Positions 1 to 7,474 of a stretch of DNA of 38,686 nt are shown here, in pieces. Source of the stretch: an uncultured Prevotellaceae bacterium (GTDB lineage: Bacteria > Bacteroidota > Bacteroidia > Bacteroidales > Bacteroidaceae). Made by a program: the position numbers and the translations under genes. The stretch lies in contig CAMVAT010000029.1 of assembly GCA_947165505.1 (NCBI GenBank), forward strand, positions 1 to 38,686. Reading direction: 5' to 3'. The first letter of the stretch is position 1. Every line of letters starts with the position of its first letter. The notes under the pieces were generated by a model. The model made no database searches, was not told where the DNA came from, and saw only the letters and a list, made by a program, of their open reading frames with translations.

Positions 1-76
1 CAAGAGTGGTCTTGCCGCTACCCGCACTGCCAATGAGTGCGATGTTCTTGATTTCATTAGTCTTGTAGACTTTCAT
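1..76 (-). CDS. Elongation factor G paralogue, 5' end only
   Basis: Only the first 25 codons are inside the window, read leftward off the edge. The peptide begins MKVYKTNEIKNIALIG and continues with a P-loop (GSAGSGKTTL, residues 16-25). This N-terminus matches the second EF-G-like translational GTPase of Bacteroidetes, a paralogue of the main FusA. The family binds GTP on the ribosome, but the role of this paralogue cannot be judged from the fragment. A promoter-like pair lies upstream at 124-155. Divergent from hemW. Identification rests on a short but characteristic N-terminus; another translational GTPase is the alternative. Confidence 0.7.
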   Translation of the reverse strand, partial: MKVYKTNEIKNIALIGSAGSGKTTL

Positions 77-123
77 ATTCGATAGATTTAGTTGTTAATT
101 GGAGTCTTTTGAAAATTTGGCGA

Positions 124-155
124 TAAAATTACGCATTTTTTGACGAACAGCCAAA
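124..155 (-). promoter_or_regulatory. Putative promoter of the EF-G paralogue
   Basis: On the minus strand a -33 TTTG (152-155) is followed after 20 bases by TAATTTTA (124-131), one mismatch from TAnnTTTG. Transcription would start near 118, giving a leader of about 40 bases. Confidence 0.4.
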
Positions 156-192
156 AAAAAAGCGTAAAAACCTTATTTCTTTTGATTTTATT

Positions 193-1368
193 ATGATTTC
201 ATTCGGTGTTTTACGTGCATATTCGTACTTTTGTCACGTGGAAAGTTCTATCTATATACATATCCCCTTCTGCCAAAGCCGCTGTGTGTATTGTGGTTTT
301 TACTCGCAAACGGTTTTATCCTATCGCCAGGCATATATTGACGCCGTGTGTCGTGAATTTGACTTGCGCCGCGACTATCTGCCAGCCGGCAGCCGTGTGC
401 GCACGCTCTATATGGGCGGCGGCACCCCTTCGCAGCTGACCGTTGCCCAGATAGAGCAGCTTTTCCATCATATATATAATAATGTGGATGGTTGTGAAGA
501 GGTAACGATAGAGTGCAACCCCGACGATGTGACAGCCGACTTTTGCGCCCGTCTGCCCCATTGGCCGGTCAACCGCGTCAGCATGGGCGTTCAGACCTTT
601 GACGACCGTCGTCTGCAATTCTTGCATCGGCGTCATTGTGCCTCACAGGCAGTCGAGGCCTATCACCGTCTGCGCGAGGCAGGCATCAGCAACGTGAGCA
701 TCGACCTGATGTTCGGTTTTCCCGGTCAAACGATAGACGAGTGGCGTGGCGACCTCGACCGCGCCCTCGCGTTACGCCCCGAGCACCTCTCAGCCTACAG
801 TCTGATGTACGAAGAGGGCACCCCACTGTATGCCATGCTTCAACGCGGCGAGATAGAAGAGACCGACGATGAACTGAGCCGTGCCATGTACGACCTGCTC
901 TGCGACCAGTTGCAGGCGGCCGGATACGAGCATTACGAGATCAGCAATTTCGCCCTTCCCGGCCACCGCTCGCGTCATAACAGCGGCTATTGGCACGGGA
1001 CGCCCTATTTGGGATTGGGAGCAGCCGCTCACTCGTACGACGGCAGCAGCCGCCAGTGGAACGTCAGCGATGTGAAAGCCTATATAGAAAGCATCGGCCG
1101 GGGTGAGATCCCCTTCGAGCGCGAGGTGCTTGACGATGCCATGCGCTATAACGACCTGATAGTGACAGCCCTGCGCACCCGCGAAGGCATCGACCTGCGA
1201 CAGTTGGGCGAGACCCTGGGGGCCCGCTATGTACAGCATCTGACGGAGAGCACCCGCAAAGACATCGCCCTCGGACTGCTATGTGTCGAGGGCGATAGGA
1301 TGCGTCTGACCCGCAAGGGCCTGTATGTGAGCGATGCGGTGATGGAGGATGCCATCTATTCAGACTAA
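193..1368 (+). CDS. hemW: Radical SAM heme chaperone HemW
   Basis: A protein of up to 391 residues of the HemN/HemW family. The radical SAM cluster motif CX3CX2C is at residues 27-34 (CQSRCVYC), followed by MGGGTPS, and the HNSGYW motif near residue 270 fits HemW rather than true coproporphyrinogen dehydrogenase. HemW binds heme and a 4Fe-4S cluster in the cytoplasm and is thought to deliver heme to target proteins; annotations as coproporphyrinogen III oxidase are usually wrong for this branch. The start is uncertain. ATG at 193 adds 15 residues absent from typical relatives, whereas GTG at 238 gives 376 residues beginning just before SSIYIHIPFC. Monocistronic, convergent with the porin gene. 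Confidence 0.92.
   Translation: MISFGVLRAYSYFCHVESSIYIHIPFCQSRCVYCGFYSQTVLSYRQAYIDAVCREFDLRRDYLPAGSRVRTLYMGGGTPSQLTVAQIEQLFHHIYNNVDGCEEVTIECNPDDVTADFCARLPHWPVNRVSMGVQTFDDRRLQFLHRRHCASQAVEAYHRLREAGISNVSIDLMFGFPGQTIDEWRGDLDRALALRPEHLSAYSLMYEEGTPLYAMLQRGEIEETDDELSRAMYDLLCDQLQAAGYEHYEISNFALPGHRSRHNSGYWHGTPYLGLGAAAHSYDGSSRQWNVSDVKAYIESIGRGEIPFEREVLDDAMRYNDLIVTALRTREGIDLRQLGETLGARYVQHLTESTRKDIALGLLCVEGDRMRLTRKGLYVSDAVMEDAIYSD
226..233 (+). promoter_or_regulatory. TAnnTTTG box inside the 5' end of hemW
   Basis: TACTTTTG matches the Bacteroidetes -7 consensus and ends four bases before the alternative GTG start at 238. No -33 TTTG is seen at the right distance. If used, the mRNA would be leaderless; it may be chance. 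Confidence 0.25.
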
Positions 1369-1402
1369 TCTGTATAATCCGTAAAAAACGTTGTCTGTTT
1401 CC

Positions 1403-2542
1403 TCAGAATCGGAAGTCCAGTTCCAAATCGAAGAAATTGTAGTTGTGCTTCTCGAGTGAACGGTTGTTGACGAGTCCGTATTCGAAATTCAACTGTAGAT
1501 TCTTGTAGATGTAGTAGTTCAGGCCCACCTCGTACATCGTCTTTGATGAAGCCCAGTCCTTCGCCTGCCGGTATGTCTGATAGCGAGCCTTGGCATGGAG
1601 CTTTGATTTGATGACAGGCACAATACCGAAGACATACCATCCGTCGGCCTTGTCGCCATTGCTATAGTCAATCACCGTAGAGCCCTTGCCTGCCTGGCTT
1701 GGAGCCACGCCCCATCCCTGGCTATGGATATACTCCGTGCGGAAGGTGTATTCATCCTTGTCCCACTCAGCCGACAGACAGTAGCGGTTGAGACCGACGC
1801 TTCCGATGTCCACCTGCGTAGTGGCTAAAGGATTGGCAGGGTCGGGCACGAGCGCCGACATGCCGCCATGGCTTCCCGTCCATCCGAAAGCGCCGATGCG
1901 CAGTCCCTTGACCGGCATCACCCACACACCACCGATAACATCCTTGCGGTGGTCTTTATCCTTGCGGTTGATACCCTCGCCATTATACACGCCCACCTGA
2001 TAGTGCAACAGGGGCCTGCCCTCACTATTGGGCAGCACATCACCCTGTATCTGCACACCGATGTCGCGTCCGCCGCTCGGCTTTTCTCCAACACGGTCGC
2101 CGAATCCAGAGAGGTTGTTCACCACCATGGCATAGGCATACCACCCTTGAGTGATGGGATTGGTAGGATTCTCGAACGTGAAGGCCCGTTTAAACTGACC
2201 GGCCCTCACTCTGAACTCCTTATGTTTGACCCATTCCGCATACAGGTCCACCAGTTGCACGGTGGGTTCGCCGGGCCCTTTGGCGCTTGTGCCCTGTATC
2301 TGTGCCCTCCAGTCGAAATCGCCTATTTTCCCATCGACGATGAAACGCAGCAGACGCAGGTTAAACTCATTGTGGTCAGAACCTTCGGTGTCTTCATACT
2401 GATATTGCAGCATGCCATAGCCGCTCACTTTGATGTTCTTCACCCACTGTGGCAGGCTTGTGCCTTTGCTCTCTTGTGCCAGCGCATACTGGATACATCC
2501 AGCCAAGAGCAGCACCAGAATTGTCATTTTTTTCATTTGCAT
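1403..2542 (-). CDS. Porin of the OprO/OprP (porin O/P) family
   Basis: 379 residues with a signal peptide (hydrophobic stretch VLLLAGCIQYALA then QES) and a body of alternating short beta-strand segments ending in LELDFRF, the terminal aromatic residue being a typical outer-membrane beta-barrel insertion signal. Segments such as YGMLQYQYED, LRLLRFIVDGKIGDFDWRAQIQG and VRAGQFKRAFTFENPT are characteristic of the phosphate-selective porin O/P family in Bacteroidetes. Substrate cannot be told from sequence, although members are often called phosphate or polyphosphate porins. ATG at 2536 (MKKM) is an equally good start to the one given. It lies 77 bases downstream of the LRR gene on the same strand and may share its transcript. 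Confidence 0.85.
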   Translation of the reverse strand: MQMKKMTILVLLLAGCIQYALAQESKGTSLPQWVKNIKVSGYGMLQYQYEDTEGSDHNEFNLRLLRFIVDGKIGDFDWRAQIQGTSAKGPGEPTVQLVDLYAEWVKHKEFRVRAGQFKRAFTFENPTNPITQGWYAYAMVVNNLSGFGDRVGEKPSGGRDIGVQIQGDVLPNSEGRPLLHYQVGVYNGEGINRKDKDHRKDVIGGVWVMPVKGLRIGAFGWTGSHGGMSALVPDPANPLATTQVDIGSVGLNRYCLSAEWDKDEYTFRTEYIHSQGWGVAPSQAGKGSTVIDYSNGDKADGWYVFGIVPVIKSKLHAKARYQTYRQAKDWASSKTMYEVGLNYYIYKNLQLNFEYGLVNNRSLEKHNYNFFDLELDFRF

Positions 2543-2583
2543 ATAGATTGTTAAAGGTTAAAGAAGAATTGTGATTCATTCAC

Positions 2584-2602
2584 CCGCATGCCATGGATGC
2601 GG
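2584..2602. other. Small perfect hairpin between LRR gene and porin
   Basis: CCGCAT (2584-2589) and ATGCGG (2597-2602) form a 6-bp stem around a 7-base loop, 18 bases after the LRR stop codon on the minus strand. It has no T-tract, so it is a weak terminator candidate or an mRNA processing or stability element between the two genes. Confidence 0.3.
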
Positions 2603-2619
2603 TGCGGTTCAAGGAGGTG

Positions 2620-3423
2620 TCATCGTTCGGAGATGTTGCGAAACTGGCTCCAATGGTTGTCGCTGAGGTAGGCTTCTCGTGCACCGGCTGGAATATAGAG
2701 CGTGGCATCGCTGACCACGGCGGCATCGAAAGCATTCTCCATGGCAGGCGCCTTGACGCTGTTGACGGTGATGCTGCGTAGCGAACACCCTTGGAACGAC
2801 ATGTTGCTCACCCCCTTGATGGTAGAAGGCAGCGTGACAGAGCGCAGCAGTTTGATATTGAGGAACGCTCCGGTATAGATTTGTTCTACGCCCTCAACGA
2901 TTTCCACCTCGTCGAGAATCAGTCCCTCTGGGCACCGCACCACCGTTTTCATATCCTTTGTATAGATGATGCCCTCGACAGATTGGAACTTGAGGTTGGC
3001 ATCGGTGTTGATTTCTCTCAGGCTGGGGCAGTTGGAGAAAGCATCGTACGAGATGAGCCGCGCCCGGTTGGGGATCGTGATCTTTCTCAGATACTCGCAT
3101 CCGGCAAACATTCTGGTAGAGATGTCGTTTTTTCGAGTCACGCAGTCTTGCGTCCTACCCGTGGCGTAAGCCGCGCCGCCTTTGACGATGACCGCCTCTG
3201 CCAGGTCAAGTTCTTGCAGCACCCCTCGTCCGGACGCCATTTCCCGGATGGTGATGATGTCGTTGCCATTGATATCTCCAACAATTTTCAGGCTCTTGAT
3301 GTCATATTTCTGCATGCCGACGGCAGCGTTCAGGCCTCCGGCTTGGATCGTGACCGTCTGCTGTTGAGCGCCGGCCGTGAGTGCCACGGCCAGGCACATC
3401 GCCAAAAGGATCATTTTTTTCAT
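2620..3423 (-). CDS. Secreted BspA-like leucine-rich repeat protein
   Basis: 267 residues from ATG at 3423, chosen because it opens a clean signal peptide (MKKMILLAMCLAVALTAGAQ). The mature part has repeats of the BspA/LRR_5 type: LREINTDANLKFQSVEGIIY, GVEQIYTGAFLNIKLLRSVTLP and FQGCSLRSITVN. It closes with the usual LRR_5 pattern of a listed 'position' value (ATLYIPAGAREAYLSDNHW). Such proteins are exported and in oral and gut Bacteroidetes are often surface adhesins; this one is short and has no visible C-terminal sorting domain, so its function is open. It follows the small membrane protein gene after a 26-base gap, probably co-transcribed. Confidence 0.8.
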   Translation of the reverse strand: MKKMILLAMCLAVALTAGAQQQTVTIQAGGLNAAVGMQKYDIKSLKIVGDINGNDIITIREMASGRGVLQELDLAEAVIVKGGAAYATGRTQDCVTRKNDISTRMFAGCEYLRKITIPNRARLISYDAFSNCPSLREINTDANLKFQSVEGIIYTKDMKTVVRCPEGLILDEVEIVEGVEQIYTGAFLNIKLLRSVTLPSTIKGVSNMSFQGCSLRSITVNSVKAPAMENAFDAAVVSDATLYIPAGAREAYLSDNHWSQFRNISER

Positions 3424-3449
3424 CGTTTGTTTGATTTCTGTGGTTAGTA

Positions 3450-3776
3450 TTATTTGAGTTGCTTCAAAAACTGTTGTTTGATGTCTTTCTCGATCTCGGT
3501 GGGCAACCGTCCGGAGAGAGAGAGGCTCTTGACAAACACACAGATGGCGAAGACCACCACCGCCACGCCCACCGTGGCGATCCACAAGAGCCATTCAGGC
3601 GTGATGGGCACCGAGTTGATGAAAACGATGCCCGCCGCCACGGGAATAGCGAACAATAGCCAGTCGGCTCCCGACTTCATCTTAAAGGCCTGCAGAGCCT
3701 CTTGGTATTCCTTATTCTCACGGAGCAGTCGGGGTTTGTTTTTGAGCCACAGCTCCTCTTTCTCTTCTTCGGTCAT
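3450..3776 (-). CDS. Small two-helix membrane protein, unknown
   Basis: 108 residues from ATG at 3776 (MTEEEKEELWLKNKP). An upstream in-frame extension is possible but passes through the promoter box at 3803-3810, so the shorter start is preferred. The first 45 residues are charged and probably cytoplasmic or coiled. Two hydrophobic segments follow, WLLFAIPVAAGIVFI and WLLWIATVGVAVVVFAICVFV, then a charged tail (LPTEIEKDIKQQFLKQLK). No family recognised. It heads a minus-strand run with the LRR and porin genes. Confidence 0.65.
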   Translation of the reverse strand: MTEEEKEELWLKNKPRLLRENKEYQEALQAFKMKSGADWLLFAIPVAAGIVFINSVPITPEWLLWIATVGVAVVVFAICVFVKSLSLSGRLPTEIEKDIKQQFLKQLK

Positions 3777-3802
3777 TCTGCTTGTTTTTTCGTTATTCGC
3801 CA

Positions 3803-3810
3803 CAAATTTA
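3803..3810 (-). promoter_or_regulatory. -7 promoter box of the small membrane protein gene
   Basis: TAAATTTG on the minus strand matches TAnnTTTG; transcription would start about 20 bases before ATG 3776. No clear -33 TTTG. It lies just outside the divergent lctP promoter. Confidence 0.5.
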
Positions 3811-3829
3811 CGAATAAAAAATGGGATTA

Positions 3830-3861
3830 TTTGCGTTTTCGACATTTTTTTCATAATTTTG
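3830..3861 (+). promoter_or_regulatory. Putative lctP promoter
   Basis: TTTG (3830-3833), 20-base spacer, TAATTTTG (3854-3861): a full Bacteroidetes promoter match. It implies a leader of about 185 bases before ATG 4054, made mostly of heptamer repeats. Confidence 0.6.
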
Positions 3862-3899
3862 CGGCAAATTCTATACAAAAGAGGTGAGAGGATAGCTTC

Positions 3900-4049
3900 G
3901 GGGCAAGGAGCAAGGGGCAAGGGGCAGGAGATATGCCACGGGCCCTAAACCTTCAACCAAAACCTTAAGCTTTAAACCTTCAACATCAAACTTTAAACTT
4001 TAAACCTTCAACCTTCAACCCTAAACCTTCAACCCTAAAAACCTTAAAC
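3900..4049 (+). repeat. Composite heptamer array in the lctP leader (copy A)
   Basis: Block one (3900-3934) is GGGGCAA, GGAGCAA, GGGGCAA, GGGGCAG, GAGATAT, each 7 bases. A junction GCCACGG follows, then block two (3944-4049) of about 15 units fitting YYTMAAC (CCTAAAC, CTTCAAC, TTTAAAC and variants), mostly in exact 7-base register with one 6-base and one 9-base slip. The array ends four bases before the lctP start codon. Bases 3907-3935 are identical to 26393-26421. Confidence 0.85.
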
Positions 4050-4053
4050 TAAT

Positions 4054-5649
4054 ATGTCAGCAATCATTTCCATTGTCCCTATTGTATTGCTCTTTGTATT
4101 GATGCTCGGTTTTAAGATGGCCGGACACAAGAGCGCATTAATCACACTGATAGTCACCATTTTGTTGGCCTTGTTCGTTGCTCCGTCGATGGACATGATA
4201 CCTGAGAAATACGCTGCTGCCACCACAGGCGGACTGGTATGGTGGAGTTTTGTAGAAGGCGTGCTAAAAGCCGTGTTCCCCATCTTGATTATCATCCTGA
4301 TGGCCATCTACAGCTATAACATCCTGGTAGAGAGCAAGCAGATAGAAGTGATCAAAGACCAGTTCACCTCGTTCACCAACGACAAGGGCGTCTTAGTGCT
4401 GATGCTCGTGTGGGGCTTCGGAGGCTTGTTGGAAGGCATGGCCGGTTTCGGCACCGCCGTAGCCATCCCCGCCGCCATCCTCATCGGTCTTGGTTTCAAG
4501 CCCATGTTCTCGGCCTTGGTAGCGCTGATAGGCAACACGGTGGCTACAGGTTTCGGTGCCGTGGGTGTGCCGGTGACCACCCTGTGCAATGAGGTAGCCC
4601 CTGGTGGTGCCGCCTCGGCCGAAGCCATCTGCGAGACCTCGGCCTTCGCCGTCATTCAGTTGTCGCCGTTGTTTATCCTGCTTCCGTTCATCATCCTGAT
4701 GCTCACCGACCGCAAGGCCATCATCAAGAATATCGTCCTGGCTCTGTGGGTAGGCATCATCTCGGTAGTGGTGCAATACATCTGCGCCCGTTACTTAGGT
4801 GCCGAGACACCCGCCATCATCGGTTCGGTGGCCGCCATCGTGGCTATCATTATCTATGAGAAAGTGTTCGGCAAGAAGAAACAAACGCCAGACGCCATCA
4901 ATTCGGCGACGAAGCATTACACCATGGGCGAGACCTTCCGTGCCTGGAGCGTCTATCTTTTCATTTTGATCTTCATCCTGGTGAGCGGCGCCCTCTGTCC
5001 TCCGGTCAATCAGTTTTTGAAGAGCCATCTGGTATCGGAAGTACCCCTGCCCGTCATCGGCACCACCTTCAAGTTTGGCTGGATTAGCAATGCCGGTCTG
5101 ATGCTGTTCCTCGGTGCCACGATAGGTGGTATGATACAGGGCCTGAGCCTGGGCCGTCTGATGAAAGTGCTGGCCCGTACGGTCGTGAACCTAAGCAAGA
5201 CGGTGATCACAATTATCAGCCTCATCTCATTGGCCTCTGTGATGAACTATTGTGGTATGATAGCCGCCATCGCCGCGGGTCTGGTAGCCATCACCGGTCC
5301 ACTCTACCCCATCTTTGCCCCGTTGGTAGGAGCCATCGGCACGTTCGTGACCGGTTCCGACACCTCGTCGAACATCCTCTTCGCCAAGTTGCAGGCCAAT
5401 GTGGCCGGTCAGTTGGGCATGACGGGCGACGGCACCTTCTTCGGTGTCAACGGCAGCGAGACCAACTGGTTGGTAGCCGCCAACACGACCGGAGCCACGG
5501 GCGGCAAGATGATTTCGCCCCAGAGCATCGCCATCGCCACCGCCTCATGCGACATGCAGGGCAAAGATGGAGAGATCATGCTGAAAGCCATCCCCTACGC
5601 TGTCATGTATATCATTTTGGGCGGCCTGATGGTATATTTCGGCTGTTAA
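4054..5649 (+). CDS. lctP: L-lactate permease
   Basis: 531-residue polytopic membrane protein of the LctP family (lactate/glycolate:H+ symporters). Family-typical stretches include GGLLEGMAGFGTAVAIPAAI (about residues 123-142), NTVATGFGAVGVPVTTL, ATIGGMIQGLS and, near the C-terminus, GSDTSSNILFAKLQ and ISPQSIAIATA. Length and hydrophobic pattern (12 or more helices) fit a complete protein. It would move lactate or a related 2-hydroxy acid across the inner membrane. YitT follows after 33 bases, probably on the same mRNA. The initiation region is unusual, being built entirely of heptamer repeats. Confidence 0.93.
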   Translation: MSAIISIVPIVLLFVLMLGFKMAGHKSALITLIVTILLALFVAPSMDMIPEKYAAATTGGLVWWSFVEGVLKAVFPILIIILMAIYSYNILVESKQIEVIKDQFTSFTNDKGVLVLMLVWGFGGLLEGMAGFGTAVAIPAAILIGLGFKPMFSALVALIGNTVATGFGAVGVPVTTLCNEVAPGGAASAEAICETSAFAVIQLSPLFILLPFIILMLTDRKAIIKNIVLALWVGIISVVVQYICARYLGAETPAIIGSVAAIVAIIIYEKVFGKKKQTPDAINSATKHYTMGETFRAWSVYLFILIFILVSGALCPPVNQFLKSHLVSEVPLPVIGTTFKFGWISNAGLMLFLGATIGGMIQGLSLGRLMKVLARTVVNLSKTVITIISLISLASVMNYCGMIAAIAAGLVAITGPLYPIFAPLVGAIGTFVTGSDTSSNILFAKLQANVAGQLGMTGDGTFFGVNGSETNWLVAANTTGATGGKMISPQSIAIATASCDMQGKDGEIMLKAIPYAVMYIILGGLMVYFGC

Positions 5650-5682
5650 CATGCGATTAGTCCTCATCATTTCAATAAGAAA

Positions 5683-6615
5683 ATGGCACCGAACAAGACA
5701 GGCAAGAAATTGTTTCTGAACGAGTTGCACGACTATGTATTCATCACCTTTGGCGTACTGATGTGCGTATCGGGTTGGGTGATTTTCCTATTGCCCAACC
5801 ACATCATGACAGGCGGCATCCCCGGCATCTCGTCGGTGCTGGAATGGGGCTTTGGCATCGATGTGGAAATCACGTTTATCGTCGCCAACAGCATCCTGCT
5901 GTTGATAGCGCTGAAGACGCTGGGTCTGCGTTTCTGTGTGAAGACCATCTATGCCGTGGCGCTCTTCTCCGCCGCCATCCCCATCCTGCGCAGTCTGACA
6001 GAGGGTTCGCACCTGTTGCACGACCAGTTGTTCATGGCCACGGTGGTGGGTGCCTGCTTCTGGGGTGGTGGCGTAGGCATCTGCCTGGCCAATCACGGCA
6101 GCACGGGTGGCAGCGACATCGTGGCGGCTGTGGTGAACAAATACAAAGACATCTCGATGGGGCATGGCATCTTGGTGACCGACCTGCTGATCATCACGTC
6201 GAGTTATCTGGTGCTGCGCGACTGGGAGCAGGTCATCTACGGCTACGTACTTCTGTTCATCTCCACCTTCTGTGTGGATCAAGTGGTGAACATGTCGCGC
6301 CGTTCGGTACAGTTTTTCATCATCACAGAGAAGTACGACGAGATAGGCACACAGATCAACAACTACATCCACCGCGGTTGCACGCTCATCAAGGGTCAGG
6401 GTTTCTACAGTGGTCATGAGGTGAAGATGCTGTTTGTGCTGGCCCGCCGCACCGAGTCGAGCCGTATCTTCGCGCTGATCAGCGAGATAGACCCCAACGC
6501 CTTTGTGTCGCAGAGTGCCGTCATCGGCGTGTATGGCGAGGGTTTCGACGGGTTCAAGGCGAGGTTGCGGGCAAAGAAGAAGACTGTTGCTGGCCAAGTT
6601 GACACGCCAGAGTGA
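5683..6615 (+). CDS. YitT family membrane protein (DUF161 + DUF2179)
   Basis: 310 residues. After a short hydrophilic N-terminus come five or six membrane segments (for example YVFITFGVLMCVSGWVIFLL and the stretch around GACFWGGGVGICLANHGSTGGSDIVA, where the glycine-rich GSTGGSDI is a family hallmark). From about residue 210 there is a soluble DUF2179 domain (VQFFIITEKYDEIG, FYSGHEVKMLFVLARR, DPNAFVSQSAVIGVYGEGF). The family is widespread, with unknown transport substrate. The gene lies 33 bases after lctP, so the two may act together, but nothing in the sequence proves a link. A bidirectional terminator follows at 6682-6709. Confidence 0.88.
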   Translation: MAPNKTGKKLFLNELHDYVFITFGVLMCVSGWVIFLLPNHIMTGGIPGISSVLEWGFGIDVEITFIVANSILLLIALKTLGLRFCVKTIYAVALFSAAIPILRSLTEGSHLLHDQLFMATVVGACFWGGGVGICLANHGSTGGSDIVAAVVNKYKDISMGHGILVTDLLIITSSYLVLRDWEQVIYGYVLLFISTFCVDQVVNMSRRSVQFFIITEKYDEIGTQINNYIHRGCTLIKGQGFYSGHEVKMLFVLARRTESSRIFALISEIDPNAFVSQSAVIGVYGEGFDGFKARLRAKKKTVAGQVDTPE

Positions 6616-6681
6616 CAATCACCGTCAATACATATACGTGAAGATGGTCTGCCCACCATCAAGCGCCAAGCCCCATAACAC

Positions 6682-6709
6682 AAAAAGCCTTCCGTTTGGA
6701 AGGCTTTTT
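6682..6709. terminator. Bidirectional rho-independent terminator
   Basis: A perfect 12-bp stem (AAAAAGCCTTCC / GGAAGGCTTTTT) around a GTTT loop. It ends one base before the tRNA-Asp gene at 6711, so it terminates the minus-strand tRNA unit, and can also stop plus-strand transcription from yitT. Confidence 0.85.
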
Positions 6710-6710
6710 G

Positions 6711-6785
6711 CGGTGCGTACGGGACTCGAACCCGTGACCTCCTGCGTGACAGGCAGGCATTCTAACCAGGCTGAACTAACGCACC
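6711..6785 (-). tRNA. tRNA-Asp (GTC), second of tandem pair
   Basis: A 75-base cloverleaf on the minus strand: acceptor GGTGCGT/ACGCACC with discriminator G, anticodon stem CCTGC/GCAGG with loop CTGTCAC (anticodon GTC), and T loop GGTTCGAGTCC. No CCA encoded. Identical to the copy at 6804-6878, which precedes it in the transcript. Confidence 0.95.
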
Positions 6786-6803
6786 AAAATCAGATTTGGC
6801 TTG

Positions 6804-6878
6804 CGGTGCGTACGGGACTCGAACCCGTGACCTCCTGCGTGACAGGCAGGCATTCTAACCAGGCTGAACTAACGCACC
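6804..6878 (-). tRNA. tRNA-Asp (GTC), first of tandem pair
   Basis: Same 75-base sequence as the neighbouring copy, separated by 18 bases, anticodon GTC. It is the first gene of a two-tRNA unit with a full promoter at 6906-6937 and a strong terminator after the second copy. Confidence 0.95.
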
Positions 6879-6905
6879 AAAAAGTGTTGTTCTGATTTGC
6901 GGATG

Positions 6906-6937
6906 CAAAGGTAGTGAGTTTTTTTAACCCCACCAAA
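6906..6937 (-). promoter_or_regulatory. Promoter of the tRNA-Asp pair
   Basis: On the minus strand TTTG (6934-6937), a 20-base spacer and TACCTTTG (6906-6913): a perfect match to the Bacteroidetes primary sigma consensus, as expected for a stable-RNA gene. Confidence 0.75.
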
Positions 6938-6952
6938 TATTTCCCCGACTTT

Positions 6953-7474
6953 TTATAAAAAAAGTTGCATCACGTAGGCATTTTTATAATTATCCCCCTC
7001 ACAAAACCAGTCTTTGAGTTCAGCCGAGGATTGGAAGCCAGCCTGGGTGAACAACTGAACGGACGACAGGTTGTCGGTGCTCACGTAAGCGTAAAGCATG
7101 TGAATATGGAGAATGTTCTTTGCATATTCCACCACCTGCTCCAGAGCCGCCGCGGCATATCCCAGATGCCGGTACTGCGCGCGGATGACCACTCCTATTT
7201 CGGCCCGCCGGAAGCGTGGTTCGTAATCGATGATGTCGATGATGCCGACGGTCGTCTGCTCGCAGTTATCAATCATCAATCGCAACTGCCTGTCGGCAAA
7301 GATATCGCACTTGGTACTGGCGATATACTCTTTCAATATATACTTTGAATAGGGCACATTCGTGGTGCATACACTCCACAGGTGCGTATCATTCTCTATG
7401 GAGTAGAGCATCTCGAGGTCTTCAGGTTCGATGGCCCTCAGACAGACATCAGGAAGAAGAGCGCCGTCTTTCAT
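6953..7474 (-). CDS. GNAT family N-acetyltransferase (RimJ/RimL type)
   Basis: 173 residues. The N-terminus VCLRAIEPEDLEMLYSIEND is the usual opening of the RimJ/RimL-like acetyltransferase_3 branch. The acetyl-CoA binding motif A appears as IGVVIRAQYRHLGYAAAALE, and YVSTDNLSSVQLFTQAGF is the conserved strand-turn-helix before the last strand. It would transfer acetyl from acetyl-CoA to an amine; the acceptor is unknown. The ATG overlaps the stop of the glycosyltransferase gene by four bases (7471-7474), so translation is probably coupled. Last gene of the cstA-recR run. Confidence 0.85.
   Translation of the reverse strand: MKDGALLPDVCLRAIEPEDLEMLYSIENDTHLWSVCTTNVPYSKYILKEYIASTKCDIFADRQLRLMIDNCEQTTVGIIDIIDYEPRFRRAEIGVVIRAQYRHLGYAAAALEQVVEYAKNILHIHMLYAYVSTDNLSSVQLFTQAGFQSSAELKDWFCEGDNYKNAYVMQLFL

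Noticed and set aside
6711..6878. Attachment site or integrated element at the tRNA-Asp pair
   Set aside because: Both copies are intact, there is no integrase nearby, and no partial tRNA repeat was found elsewhere in the window.
6503..6895. Open frame with a repeated RTGLEPVTSCVTGRHSNQ peptide
   Set aside because: The repeat is simply the two tRNA-Asp genes translated on the wrong strand.
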